A stretch of DNA of 64,000 nucleotides from Helicoverpa zea (Eukaryota > Arthropoda > Insecta > Lepidoptera > Noctuidae), in the NCBI RefSeq assembly GCF_022581195.2, contig NC_061479.1, positions 6,076,001-6,140,000 of the forward strand. The letters are read 5' to 3'. The notes below the pieces were generated by a model. The model did not search any database. It was not told the DNA's origin and saw only the letters and a program-made list of their open reading frames with translations. The position numbers and the translations under genes are program-made. Shown in pieces: positions 20,884 to 31,424 of the stretch (positions are counted from its first letter, which is position 1; the number at the start of each line of letters is the position of its first letter).

Positions 20884-21045
20884 TTCTTCCTCCTGCCCTG
20901 TTACCAATTTTATTTGGGGTCTACGCAATATGTCATCCTCTTCCATTTTCCCCTGTCACTCGTCATACTGACACTCACTCCCTTCCTATTCATGTCATCC
21001 TTCAGGCAATCCATCCATCTTTTCTTAGGTCTTCCTCTTCTATTC
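20884..21045 (-). pseudogene. 5'-truncated LINE C-terminus, GAAGAA-tailed family
   Basis: On minus it reads RPKKRWMDCLKDDMNRKGVS and then a charged end leading to TYC-D-P and a stop, with a GAAGAAG tail. It abuts a SINE-A5S fragment. Sister copies are at 33466, 37380, 41722 and 45658. It is the very end of a non-LTR ORF2. Confidence 0.65.
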
Positions 21046-21238
21046 ATGCCTATCTGATCTACTCAACCCAGATACCCGGGAAACCCACTACTCTACTCTT
21101 AGCTAGACTGGTTGTCAGACTTACTGGCTTCTGACTACCCGTAACGACTGCCAAAGATGTTCTAATGACAGCCAGGACCTACAGTTTATCGTGCCTGCCG
21201 AAACACGGTGGACTCGTCATTACAAGATGTATGAATGA
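21046..21238 (-). repeat. SINE-A5S fragment
   Basis: Mid body to head side, ending 'ggactcgtcattacaagatg', the 5S-head variant. Confidence 0.55.
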
Positions 21239-21435
21239 ATATAAATAATTTATGCACAATAATGCGGACATAGGTCCTTTGAAGTAACTTATAATATTGA
21301 TATTTATTGTTTAAGATAAGTAAGTAAGTATATAAAATAAATAAATGACGTAATTCTGTTAATCAATGGTAAGACATACGGCGTCTTTTGTATTTTAAAT
21401 ATTCTAATATATCTAGTAAAGAGGAAATATTTATA

Positions 21436-21600
21436 GGGTTCTGTACCCAAAGGGTAAAACGGGACGGGACGGAATGTATTTCTGTTGCGGCTATAACAAC
21501 AAATACTGAAAACTAGAATAAAATAAATAACCCATACAAAACGTGATTTTTTTGCTCATTTTCTAAATAATGGTACGGAACCCTTTGTGCGCGATGTTTG
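21436..21600 (-). mobile_element. CG-558-related element, internally deleted
   Basis: 'agggttctgtacccaaaggg' to 'gtacggaaccctttgtgcgc'. It has lost about half the length of the 18183 subfamily. Confidence 0.5.
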
Positions 21601-21720
21601 TTTGTTTGTACCCTAAACACCAATTTGAAAAACTGTTGGAAAGCTACACTCTTCCCGAGTAACATAGGCTATATTTTGTCCAGGCTAGTCACTATATAGT
21701 GAGACCCACAGGCATCTTTT
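21598..21720 (+). repeat. H2 repeat
   Basis: 'tttgtttgtttgtaccctaa' to 'taacataggctatattttgt', then truncated. Confidence 0.6.
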
Positions 21721-21829
21721 GAAGTAAGTAAATAGCCTGTATCAAAGAACTGTTGAACCGATTTACATAAAATTTTGAATACCTATTGAGAGACACCTTG
21801 GAGACTGTCATACCTTACATTTTATCCCT

Positions 21830-22100
21830 TTGCGTGAAAAAAACGGTTGTCTGTAAAGTCGGTTTACTGACGATAGTCGAACGTGACAACGTCATAAGAA
21901 ATTGATCGTCAGATGTCGAACGCTGCCGAACGCGGAGGCCGATCGTGCCTCTTTGTCGCTCGTTGCGTGCTCTCGCTTGCACTACAAGCCTTAAACGGAA
22001 CGCCTCAGAGCGAGGTAACGACGCATGAGTCATGTTTTTTCGTGCGTGCAGCCGGCTCCATCGATTTATAAGACGTTGTCACGTCAAAATTGCCCTCAGA
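21830..22100. repeat. Repeat with 13-bp inverted words
   Basis: ACGTGACAACGTC at 21881-21893 is inverted as GACGTTGTCACGT at 22072-22084. The stretch between is CG-rich ('gccgaacgcggaggccgatc'). I recognise 'gtcggtttactgacgatagt' as a common lepidopteran repeat word. Ends not fixed. Confidence 0.4.
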
Positions 22101-22434
22101 AAATCGTGAGAAAAAATATTCAATTGATTATAATTACTAGAATAATAATTACTTAGTTCTGTTATAAAAAATGTCCTTTTAATAAATGAATGTACACAAT
22201 ATATGTACTTACAATAGTTACTTCATCACGTGAATATCAATTTGAATAATATATTCAATAAATAAATTGTATTTATTCAGTTTTATAATTCCAAGTGCAG
22301 TTTTAATAACCCAATCAATTATATTTAATTCATTAAGTAATATAGAGTAACTAAGTGATGATTATCTATCACTTATAAAGGCCTAAGTTCACTGACAATA
22401 TAAACGGCATCTTTTAAACAACTTTTTATTTTTA
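22101..22434. other. No feature recognised
   Basis: AT-rich. Confidence 0.4.
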
Positions 22435-22613
22435 CAGCCTTTTTATCGTCCCACTGCTGGGCTGCGGCCTCCTCTCACACGGAGAAGGATTGAGCTTTAA
22501 TCACCACGCTTGCTCAATGTGGGTTGCTGATTTCAGACTATATATAGTCCAGGTTTCCTCAGGATGTTTTCCTTCACCTTCTTATCAGCCATTGGTGTCC
22601 AAGATATACTTAC
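22435..22613 (-). repeat. SINE-D, reverse, part of head side lost
   Basis: 'ttatcgtcccactgctgggc' through 'aggtttcctcaggatgtttt' to 'cattggtgtccaagatatac', the SINE-A/D shared segment. Confidence 0.6.
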
Positions 22614-22660
22614 TTCTTTGAAAATTAAACGAGAGAATTCATAGTAAACAGTGATTCTAA

Positions 22661-22878
22661 TTTCCGAGCCTTTTCCCAACTATGTTAGGGTCGGCTTCCA
22701 GTCTAACCGGATGCAGCTGAGTACCAGTGTGCCACAAGAAGCGACAGCCTATTCGATCTCCTCAACCCAGTTACCCGGGCAACCCAATACAACTTTTAAG
22801 ACTGGTGTCAGACTTACTGGCTTCTGATTACCCGTAACGACTGCCAAAGACGTTCAAATGACAGTCACCTACAGTTAA
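22661..22878 (-). repeat. SINE-A fragment
   Basis: Tail to mid body, in reverse. Confidence 0.6.
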
Positions 22879-22879
22879 A

Positions 22880-23394
22880 AAATATTAACAGTTAACTAAT
22901 CGAAATACTTCAAGCAATTTAATTTAATTTTCTTCGCAGTGTTAACGTGAAGTGTAAGTCAATTAATTAATTTAATCCTAAACAAACAAGCGTTTACCAA
23001 TATTGATTCGACGCGGGAATCGAACTCGTGACCGCGTTTATAATTGTAGGACACTCAAGATTAAATTCTTAAGAATTAGTTTTATATTTTTTTTAAATAA
23101 CCACTTATTGGTGAAGTAGTAATATTGACTATTTTGAAGCTGAGTGATATTTTTTTAGTTCTTAAACTGCAAAATACACACAAACTTTCCCTTTGAATTA
23201 GCACTTATCTATTGGTGGATACTCCATTAAGGTTCTTTGCAAAGATAGTTTCAAAGATAAGCCATCAACTAGGTATATAATGGCGAGAATTCACCAAAAC
23301 ATATTTGCACGAGTCCCCAGCTATCATGTGTTCGCGCACAAAGTTTGCAGTTTTGCGGACATTGGAGTTATTTAAGAGAATGTACCTAATTTAT
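22880..23394. other. No feature recognised
   Basis: AT-rich. 'ttgattcgacgcgggaatcg' near 23002 may be a scrap of a SINE head. Confidence 0.35.
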
Positions 23395-23504
23395 ACGATT
23401 ATAATAAAGAGGTTTTTTTTTGTTTGTACCTTAAAGCTACTGAGCCGATTTAAGAAATCTGTTTTCAAGATACCTAGATACCTGATTAACATAGGCTATA
23501 TTTT
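23395..23504 (+). repeat. H2 repeat, fused to a SINE-A tail
   Basis: It breaks off at 'aggctatattttatctcagc', where the SINE-A tail begins. Confidence 0.55.
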
Positions 23505-23583
23505 ATCTCAGCTGCATCCGGTTAGACTCGAAGCCGACCCCAACATAGGTATGTAGTTGGGAAAAGGCTAGGCAGATGATGAT
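23505..23583 (+). repeat. SINE-A tail only
   Basis: 'cagctgcatccggttagact' to 'ggctaggcagatgatgatg', a strongly 5'-truncated insertion or a recombination join. Confidence 0.6.
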
Positions 23584-23735
23584 GTACCCTATAGGCTCCG
23601 AAACTACTGACCCGATTTGACAAAATTATTTCAATGTTAGAAAGCTACACTCTTCCCGAGTAACATAGGCTATATTTTATCCGGGTACAAGCAGTCGTTT
23701 CTACGGGACGCGAGTGAAACTGCGGGAAGATTCTA
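23584..23735 (+). repeat. H2 repeat
   Basis: 'ccctataggctccgaaacta' to 'cgcgagtgaaactgcgggaa', ending 'ttctag'. Confidence 0.65.
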
Positions 23736-23791
23736 GTGTACCAATAAAACTGTTTATATTTCGTCTTAATTATGACTATTTATTTATTTTA

Positions 23792-24789
23792 TACAACATG
23801 TAACGTAATTAACGCACACCCAGAAACACCCCAATTAGAATATTATATTATAATCATAATACATACACTGAATTTTTAATTTAACATGTATATGCATTGT
23901 TATTTACTAAATTAGTTATACCAATTCTTGGAGAACTTTTTGGTCATACTACTACGCACGCAAATATCGCGCCGCGCGCCGCTCGACTCGACACAACATA
24001 ACGAAACTACGGAAAAAGCCGACAATACACGAAGTCTTATTACTTTGAATTACTGTCTATTTGAATTTGTTTTGACTGTACAGGGTTAATGTGACAATAA
24101 TTTCCGTAGTTTTAATTATTTTTGGAATAAAAAAACCGGCCAAGTGCGAGTCGGACTCGTGCACGAAGGGTTCCGTAAATTACAGTTAAATCAACCTATC
24201 TCAAAAACTATAAGAGATACTTTGATCAAACCAAAAATCGTTGAAAGAGTTAATTAGCACGCATCACCTCTATTTTTTTAGAATTTTATACCCCGTAGTT
24301 ATAAAAATAGAGGGGGGGGGGACATACTTTTTACGACTTTGAGAGCTGATATCTCAAAAACCGTTCACTTTAAGAAAAATGTTTTTTAGAAAACTTTATA
24401 TCATTTTAAAAGACCTTTCCATAGATACCCCACACGGGTATGTACATCGAAAAAAAAAATTTCATCCCTCAGTTACATGTATGGGGGGCCCCACCCCCAA
24501 TTCTTTTTTTTACTATTTAGTGTCATATTTTTGTAGCGGTTCATACAACACATATTCCCATCAAATTTCATCACTGTAGTACTTATAGTTTCCGAGTAAA
24601 TCGGCTGTGACAGACGGACAGACGGACAGACGGACAGACGGACATGACGAAACTATAAGGGTTCCGTTTTTGCCATTTTGGCTACGGAACCCTAAAAATT
24701 ACCTATATTAAAAATGATATAAATCGATTCAGTAAACGATTCTGAACAAACTAATTTCAGGATGTGCGTTAATCAAGTTACATGTTGTA
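23792..24789. mobile_element. TA-target MITE, copy A, carrying a CG-558 insertion
   Basis: The ends are TACAACATGTAAC / GTTACATGTTGTA with a TA on each side. Without the insert at 24136-24693 it is about 430 bp, the size of copy B at 57054-57484, and the two are very similar throughout. A GC-rich box 'cgcgccgcgcgccgctcgac' is present in both. TA duplication suggests a Tc1/mariner-type mobiliser (inference). Confidence 0.75.
24136..24693 (+). mobile_element. CG-558 element copy 2, nested
   Basis: 558 bp, inserted in an A-rich site of the MITE. Copy B at 57385-57392 (gggataaaaaattacc) is the empty site. TAAAAA flanks both sides, but A-runs make the exact duplication ambiguous. Only a few substitutions separate it from copies 1 and 3. 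Confidence 0.75.
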
Positions 24790-24964
24790 TATTACAAGTA
24801 AGTACTTATGTATTTTAATTGCGTTAAATATCAAAACATTGATAAGCATCTTTTGTTCCCTCGAATTGTTTAGATTTTATTAAGAATAAAATTCATATTA
24901 CTAGTATAAAAACTTCCGTTTACAATTTTAGAAAATGAAATTATAATTCTAATTAGGAGTACTC

Positions 24965-25555
24965 ACACTGCAAACTTTTAGTCGGCCGATAGTTTGTTTG
25001 GGCTCATAAATCAGTATGAAGATGAATGGAAGTACGCGCATTACAAAGATCAGGTATTTAGCTGGTATCAGACCAACTGAAAACTTTGATTGAATTTACT
25101 ATTTTCTAAAAAAAACGAACCAGAACGGGTCAAAACACGACTTACAATAATCCCGAAAAATACATTCATCAAGCCCACTAGTCATGTCTATAAAAATCTA
25201 CAATAAACTACCTGAAACACTGAAAAAAGACACATTTGCAAACAAATTTAAAAAACTTCTTCTAAGCAAATGTTACTATAGCGTCAAAGAATACCTTGAC
25301 GATAAAAAGATAGTCGAATGAATAAATTATAAAATTATGTTTTCCTCCCATCTAATAATATTATATCTACTATTGTATCTACTTAATTACGTAATTAAAC
25401 TTAGTAATGCTAATGCCTTCTTTTGCTGTGCCCTAACAAGGTCCATAATATGTACTCAGCTTTAAGCCCCTTGTGTAACATTATGGTCTGCAAATGAATA
25501 ACTATGAAATATGAAAAAAATATGAAACTGTCGGCCGACTGTTTAGTTTGCTGTG
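24965..25555. mobile_element. SGC element interrupted by a LINE end
   Basis: Left part 24965-25110 ('cacactgcaaacttttagtc', 'ggtatcagaccaactgaaaa'). Right end 25525-25550 ('gtcggccgactgtttagttt', 'gctgtgtttg'). Between them sits the LINE fragment at 25130 and AT-rich DNA. Confidence 0.5.
25130..25321 (+). pseudogene. LINE ORF2 extreme C-terminus (CR1/Jockey-like)
   Basis: It reads SSPLVMSIKIYNKLPETL, then a lysine-rich segment, then SKCYYSVKEYLDDKKIVE and a stop at 25321. The IYNKLPE...FK..L...YYSV.E.L pattern is the end of many insect CR1/Jockey-group polymerases. An in-frame stop lies just upstream, so it is a dead 5'-truncated copy. Confidence 0.65.
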
Positions 25556-25559
25556 TTTG

Positions 25560-26130
25560 AGTAAGCTGAGTAAGGTAAGATTCAACCAGTGTTTCTTCTG
25601 ATCTGCTCACTCTAACAATCAGTAATTTGTGTGCGAACATTTCTAAAACATCATTTAGGTATGTTCGCGAACAAATGTGCGCGAACAACATTAGATTGGT
25701 GGAATGTCCCCATAATAGGAAGCAACTTTACAAGGATTGCATACATATATGTAAATATATTTAAAACTGTATTTAATTATCAACAATTCATTAAGTGTTG
25801 ACAAGGATAAAAGTGATTAATTGATCTGAGAAAATATTGAATGTAAAATACTTACTTTATTACTTATTACGCAAAAAAAATAATTTTCAGCTATTTAAAA
25901 TAAAGAAATAAAGCAATTTTAATGTATCTAGTAATTAAATAGATTTGAATCTTAAATGATGTACTTTTATAAGTCATGTTTTTATCAATTAATTTGCGTT
26001 GCCATGGTTACCCCATGGCAATGCAAATTGTATGTAAGATGATCTCCGGCTAGATTTTGTCGATAAGATTATAAAGGGAATTTTTGTATCCTAAATGCTT
26101 TGTCCTACAATTAATCATATAAAACTGGAT
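25560..26130. other. No feature recognised
   Basis: AT-rich. 'gcgttgccatggttacccca' near 25996 contains a short palindrome, nothing more. Confidence 0.4.
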
Positions 26131-26215
26131 ATAAATATAATTAAGAGGAAACCTTTTTTTGTTTGTTTGTACCCTAAATTCTCCAAAACTACTGGACCGA
26201 TTAGAAAAATTCTTC
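26131..26215 (+). repeat. H2 repeat, 5' part
   Basis: 'aagaggaaacctttttttgt' to 'actggaccgattagaaaaat'. Confidence 0.55.
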
Positions 26216-26300
26216 AGTTCGACCTGTTTAGTTTATGAGCGTTTATCTCGCATTCGAATGAAACGATTTTGATGCGGTTTTCAGCATAGTATTTGTCAGA

Positions 26301-26502
26301 CTAACGGCCAGTTTCTTCATCAAAAGTAAAAGTCAAAGTAATGTCTAAAGTAAAAGTAACGGTCAAATTCCTTTTTTCAAGGCTAAAGTGTAGTAGTGCA
26401 GTAAAACTAATAGAAAAAATGAATTTGACCGTTACTTTTACTTTAGACATTACTTTGACTTTTACTTTGGCTTTTACCTTTGATGAAGAAACTGGCTGTT
26501 AG
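26301..26502. mobile_element. Foldback MITE built of AAAGTAA-type words
   Basis: Left arm 'ctaacggccagtttcttcat' onward, right arm ending 'gatgaagaaactggctgtta'. The arms are about 75-85 bp, with internal AAAGTAAAAGT repeats, and 'ccgttacttttactttagac' mirrors the left arm. Non-coding. Confidence 0.7.
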
Positions 26503-26625
26503 GAGGTTTTAGGTAAATAGGTAATAGGTAATAGTAGGTACTTATATGAGTACAATTGTTTTTTTTTTGTTTAGTTGCTGCCACCAATAACACGCTTTTA
26601 CACACCGAATAATCTCTATATATCA

Positions 26626-26680
26626 AAAATCGTCACCCATCCACAATTCGACCGTGGCAATTTGTAGCTTAACCTTCATA
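26626..26680 (-). repeat. 5S-like SINE head, reverse
   Basis: 'cgtcacccatccacaattcg' to 'tttgtagcttaacc' is the reverse of the 5S promoter layout. Confidence 0.4.
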
Positions 26681-26825
26681 GACCAACCTCTCTATTACAT
26701 ACCAACGTAATAAAATAAAAATAAGAAGGTAACACAAATCGCAAGTATTTCAAAATAAAAAGTCATTGACATTATAAACTAATTTTAATGTTACGTAATA
26801 AGCAATTAATGTCATTTTTGAATTT

Positions 26826-27071
26826 CATAGATTTGGCACGTTAAACTGTAGGTCCCGGCTGTCATCGAACATCTTTGGCAGTCATTACCCGTAGGAGCCA
26901 GTAAGTCTGACAACCAATCTTTCCTAGGGTATTGGGTTGCCCGGGTAACTGGGTTGAAGAGGTCAGATAAGCAGTCGCTCCTTGTAAAACACTGGTACTC
27001 AGCTGCATCCGGGTAGATTGGAACCCGACCCCAACATACATAGTTGGGAAAAAAGGCTCGGAAGATGATTT
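26826..27071 (+). repeat. SINE-A, head missing
   Basis: From 'tggcacgttaaactgtaggt' to the tail 'aaaaggctcggaagatgat'. Confidence 0.65.
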
Positions 27072-27106
27072 TTGAATTTGTTAGATAACTAATCTTTTGA
27101 TTCAGT

Positions 27107-27243
27107 TTCACCTGCGTCCTGAAAGAACTATTGCCCGTACCGGGATAAAATATAGTCTATGTTACTCGGGAAGAGTGTAGCTTTCCAACAGTGGAAGAAT
27201 TTTTCAAATCGGGTCGGTAGTTTCGGAGCCTTTAGGGTACATA
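27107..27243 (-). repeat. H2 repeat, reverse
   Basis: 'gtttcacctgcgtcctgaaa' to 'ggagcctttagggtac'. Confidence 0.65.
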
Positions 27244-27245
27244 GG

Positions 27246-27462
27246 TCATCATCTCCCGAGCCTTTTCCCAACTATGTTGGGGTCGCCTTCCAGTCTAAAG
27301 CTGAGTGAGTACCAGTGTACCACAAGGAGCGACTGCCTATCTGTCCTGCTCAACACAGTTACCCGGGCAACCCAAAACGCCTTGGTAAGACTGGTTGTCA
27401 AACTTTCTGGCTTCCGACTACCCGTAACGAATGTCAAAGATGTTCAAATGACATATAACAAG
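27246..27462 (-). repeat. SINE-A fragment
   Basis: Tail to mid body. It abuts the H2 unit. Confidence 0.65.
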
Positions 27463-27924
27463 TCGAAAATGAAAACAAACTTATTAAAACTTAGGTATAT
27501 TGCCACAAAATCAAGTTAAACTAATGTCTCTAAACTGGTATAGTCAAGTAGTTCTGTCGTAACTACTCAGTTAACGCAACATCGTTCCACTGAACTTGCG
27601 CCAGTAACTGGAATTTACTACTCGCGTACTTTCCAACGAGGCATAGAAAAAAGACGACGAAAAATTGCAAAACTGTTTGAGGTTAAGCTGTGGGCGCGGT
27701 TCGGTTGTGGATGGGTGAGCGGTTTTTTTTATTTTTATTTGTGTTATAGATGAATGAAAATATTTTCTTTTATATTGTAAATAAAATTAGATATTATTTA
27801 ATATATAATATACAGAATACAGTGTATTTCTGTGATTTTTTCAGTTTTTTAACCGACTTCCCAAGAAAGGAGGTTGTTCGTAATTTTTTTTTGAGAGATC
27901 TAATTTGTTTATTTATTTATTTAT
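27463..27924. other. Unassigned; 5S-like head scrap at 27668-27720
   Basis: 'gaggttaagctgtgggcgcg' and 'tgtggatgggtgagcgg' form a head-only copy ending in poly-T. 'accgacttcccaagaaagga' near 27851 is a dispersed lepidopteran word also seen at 46479. Confidence 0.4.
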
Positions 27925-28062
27925 TTTTGTCGTAGCTTAGTGGTCACAACCACAGCTATTGTGCTTGAGGTACTTAGTTCGATTCTCAGGTAGGACCAAA
28001 ATAGCCTTAAATATTTTAAGAAACTTTCACAAAGTAGCTCGTAGTCTAGAAGTTGGTCCGAC
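27925..28062 (+). repeat. SINE-B, head half
   Basis: 'gtcgtagcttagtggtcaca' A-box side, B box 'agttcgattctc', broken at 28062 by a SINE-A piece. Confidence 0.55.
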
Positions 28063-28132
28063 AGCCTGGTTGTCAGACTTTCTGGCTTCTGACTACCTAT
28101 TGACTGCCAAAGATGTTCAAATGACAGCATGA
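28063..28132 (-). repeat. SINE-A fragment
   Basis: 'ctggttgtcagactttctgg' to 'gccaaagatgttcaaatgac'. Confidence 0.55.
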
Positions 28133-28294
28133 TAAAAATATTCAAGGATTCGTGAACAATTTTATTTTTTTAAATAAACTTAGATTCTAGATTTTAACCA
28201 ATTAGCTCATACATGTTATATGCTAAAATTATTTAATAAAGAAGTCTAAACTTATTTAAGCACTTTAATACAAATTTTAGTTAGACAATAGTTT

Positions 28295-28676
28295 TGTTTC
28301 GACCTGCCAATATGCAATGGAAAGGAGCATGATGAATGTGAAAAAGTCAGACCGAATGAGAAACAGTGTAATAAGAAGCAAAACAAAGGGTTGTAGATAT
28401 AACTTCCAAAATTAGAAGGCTTAAATGGCGATGGGCAGGACATATGATAAGAGGAAAGGACAAATGGAGCAAAATTGTGACACGGTGGTATCCCAGAGAA
28501 GGTAAAAGGAAAAGAGGCAGACCACAAAAAATATGGGATTACGACATAAGGCAAGTTGCAGGCGTCACATGGAACAGGGTGGCTCAAGAAAGGCATGAAT
28601 GGAAAAGGTTGGAGGAGGCCTTTGCCGACTGGCAAACAGATCTAGAAAATGTTAAGAAAAATCAAATAATAGATTA
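28295..28676 (+). pseudogene. LINE C-terminus (RTE-like) with a frameshift
   Basis: It starts as CQYAMERSMMNVKKSDRMRN, breaks by a frameshift and stop at about 28400, and continues in another frame through KIRRLKWRWAGHM, then KRKRGRPQKIWDYDIRQVAG, WNRVAQERHEWKRLEEAF, to a stop at 28676. The order CQRAMER...LKWRWAGH...RGRP..W..DI...AG..W is the usual end of an RTE-like ORF2. The 3' UTR runs to an AATAAA-like 'gaataaaaggctatt' near 28740. It is a different subfamily from the YVQQWTS elements. Confidence 0.75.
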
Positions 28677-28770
28677 GGTCAAAGGTTTAATTTTAAGTTT
28701 TTTACGTTCTATATGTATATGTACTGTTACTATGATCTGAATAAAAGGCTATTATTTAGGGTAAACATTT

Positions 28771-29545
28771 CTGTTTCTTAGCCTTTTGGCTAGTTTTGAC
28801 TACATTTACGGGCGGGTGCCAAGTAAATGTAGTGTGTAGTGTGTATTTACTGTGTGTGTGTAGGTGTTATGCCATGTTCATCCAACTGCATGAACTTTCT
28901 GACGATACGACAGGTGTTGAGAATTGCGGCTTTCTGGAGAAGAATGTAGGTGGAGTCTTTCAGATCAATTAATTTGAGGCTATGGTGAAGGTGATTCGGT
29001 ATGACACCCGTGGTGGAGAGGACTATAGGTATTACATACACTTTGTCTTGTCGCCAGATTCTGGTGACTTCGTCTTTAAGGTCTGCATATTTAGTTATTT
29101 TCTCGCCTATTGTTTTTTGCAAATTATGTGTGTTGGGTACTGCTATCTATGAGGTAAGTGATTTTGTTGATTTTGTCCTGAAGTGTTATGTCTGGTCGGT
29201 TGTAGTGTATTGTCCTGTCGGTGAGAATAGCGCGGTCGTAGTAAAGTTTGTGTGTGGTGTTTTCTAGGATAGTTTGTGGTGTATATTTGTAGTATAGTGT
29301 GTTTGTGTCTTGTATGAGTTTGTGTTTGAGTGCTAGTTTTGGATGAATAATGTTTGCGACCTGGTTGTGTCTGTGAGTGTAGTCTGTCTGTGTGAGTGTT
29401 GTGCATGCCCCTGTGATGTGTTGCATGGTTTCTGGTTGTGTGTGGCATTTGCGGCATTTGTCGTTGGTTGCTGTAGGGTCTTTTATAATGTATTTCCTGT
29501 AGTTTTTAGTGTTGATGATTTGGTCTTGTATCGCAATGATTATTA
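28771..29545 (-). pseudogene. 5'-truncated LINE with C-terminal restriction-like endonuclease
   Basis: On minus, in order: IQDQIINTKNYRKYIIKDP; a C..C...ET..HI...C zinc-like cluster (29465-29400); HRHNQVANIIHPKLALKHK; YYDRAILTDRTI; and RPDITLQD (about 29190) with a downstream LID, fitting a PD-(D/E)xK nuclease. After a frameshift near 29135 follow KYADLKDEVTRIW, VIPIVLSTTGVIPNHL and AAILNTCRIVRKF. This order is typical of the R2-group type of non-LTR element. A stem (ACTACATTTAC / GTAAATGTAGT, 28799-28833) lies in the 3' UTR. Beyond it, 28776-28792 reads ttcttagccttttggcta, close to the 5' end of U2 snRNA. The reverse transcriptase is missing, so the copy is dead. Confidence 0.7.
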
Positions 29546-30156
29546 TTATAATATGTATGTATCTTCCAGACCTCGGGACTATAGAGTCCCGGATTTTTGG
29601 AAGGCGAACGTGGGACCGAAGCCAACACGCTGAAGCCCTTTTGAGACAACTTTAATGAAATGGTGACACAAAACCGACGATTATCCCTGTATACGCTATA
29701 GAAACGTACCCAAGGACAATCCCCGGTTCTGTGCTAAACTATTGCTAGCTATGGATGAAAACTACTTGGGCTATTGGGATGGGATGCTAATGGACTGGGA
29801 ATGGGGATAACTATGGGAACTATAGCACCTGCCGATAACAATGTTTGCACACGTAAAAATGGCAGGTGGAGACTCGCCAACTCACTTACTGGGCCCCCGG
29901 GAATCAGTCACTGAATAGCAACAAGAGGGCAACAGGGACATGAGCGGCTGAAGGGTGAGGATACCTTGGCGGACTTTAAACGCAGATCACGCGCTCCCTG
30001 TGGGTCCAGCATCACCGGCCCACTCGCCACTTACCACGAGGCACCTACCCTCCGAGCGGGCTGCTAACCCTACTCTAGCGACTCCACTCTGACCGGTATT
30101 ATTACTTTTGTTTAATTTTAGCCTAAACTGTGAAACATGACATTATAATAGGCATC
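29546..30156. repeat. Unidentified GC-richer block
   Basis: About 530 bp (29570-30100) is clearly richer in G+C than its surroundings: 'gggcccccgggaatcagtca', 'accggcccactcgccactta'. There is no ORF beyond chance length and no second copy in the window. It could be LINE UTR sequence belonging to the neighbour or a separate SINE-like repeat. Confidence 0.35.
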
Positions 30157-30349
30157 TTTACTAATATAATAAATAAATAAAAAATTGATTGTTTTTGTAC
30201 CCTAAAAACTAAGAAACTACTGAACCGATTTTAAAAATTCTTTCACTTTTGGAAAGCTACACTCTTCCCGAGTAACATAGGCTATATTTTATCCCGGTAC
30301 GGGCAGTAGTTCCCACGGGACGCGGGTGAAACCGCGAGGAAACGGCTAG
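30157..30349 (+). mobile_element. H2 Helitron-like repeat, complete
   Basis: It starts 'tttactaatataataaataa', runs through 'ctgaaccgattttaaaaatt' and 'cccggtacgggcagtagttc', and ends 'aaacggctag' before T. This copy defines the family ends. It has no gene. Confidence 0.65.
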
Positions 30350-30857
30350 TATCATATAATTCGACATTTATAATAATTTATCCTCTTATGTTGGTAGGTA
30401 TGGAACATTTTTAAATGCTTAGGTAACTGCTATAAATTATTATGAGAGTTCAATAACTTGAAATATTAAGTATGAAACCATGAATAACTTAGAAGGTTAT
30501 AATATCTAGCAGTATGTTAATATCTAACCTTATAATATGATATTTTAATAAACGTTTAAAAATATATTTTTAACGATTGTTCTTAGAACTATTTCGTCAT
30601 TGTTTACAATCGAATTTTCCAAAATTCATGGACCTGTTTATGATGACTTTTAAATAAATTAATATAAAAAACACGCTTTTATAAATGCACATAAAAATCA
30701 TTACAAGACTTTTCTAACAAGTCCAAACACAGCTATGATACGATGTTCCATCATGAAGTTCCAGTTCATATCTTCCGGGTCCATCATCAGATCAGTTCGA
30801 TAGTACCATATTATTGTATTGTCATCAGAACTACATACAGCTGACAATTTTCATGAC
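30350..30857. other. No feature recognised
   Basis: AT-rich. Confidence 0.4.
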
Positions 30858-31068
30858 GCTATCTCCCGAACCTTTTCCCAACTATGTTGGGGTCGGCTTC
30901 CAGTCTAACTGGATGCAGCTGAGTACCAGTGTGCCACAAGGAGCGACTGCCTATCTGACCTCCTCAACGCAGTTACCCGGGCAACCCAATACCTCTTGGT
31001 AAGACTGGTTGTCAGACTTACTGGCTTCTGTCTACCCGTAACGACTGCCAAAGATGTTCAGTGACATT
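30858..31068 (-). repeat. SINE-A, head missing
   Basis: Well-conserved tail and mid body in reverse. Confidence 0.7.
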
Positions 31069-31424
31069 ATGGACTTTAGTATGTATTTATAATGAAATCA
31101 ACCTCGGAAATTGCTTAACCAGTATTGACATATTCAACAATATATTTAGTGAGAAAGACGAGTTTTTCTGTACATCTTATTATATATTATTTAAATGGTA
31201 AATCCTGTGGTTTTATTATAATTACATTATAAGAAATATGAGGTATTTAATATAATGTTAATCCTTTGCTTTAGGTTTTTTTTTCAAATATTTGTTTTAT
31301 AGAAATTAGTAATAGTTTTTTTTTTGTCACCTCGAGAGGCACTTTTAAGGTTACACTATGATTTTAAGGTGCTTTAACTTTTTAGATTTAAATCTGTAAG
31401 TATCTATTTATATAAGCATTGTAA
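31069..31424. other. No feature recognised
   Basis: AT-rich with T-runs. Confidence 0.4.

Noticed and set aside
28252..28635. 127-codon minus-strand ORF
   Set aside because: It is antisense to the RTE-like LINE fragment, whose plus-strand reading matches a known pattern.
29143..29457. 104-codon minus ORF rich in H, T and Q
   Set aside because: It is a neighbouring frame of the endonuclease-type LINE. The frame used in the annotation has the recognisable motifs.
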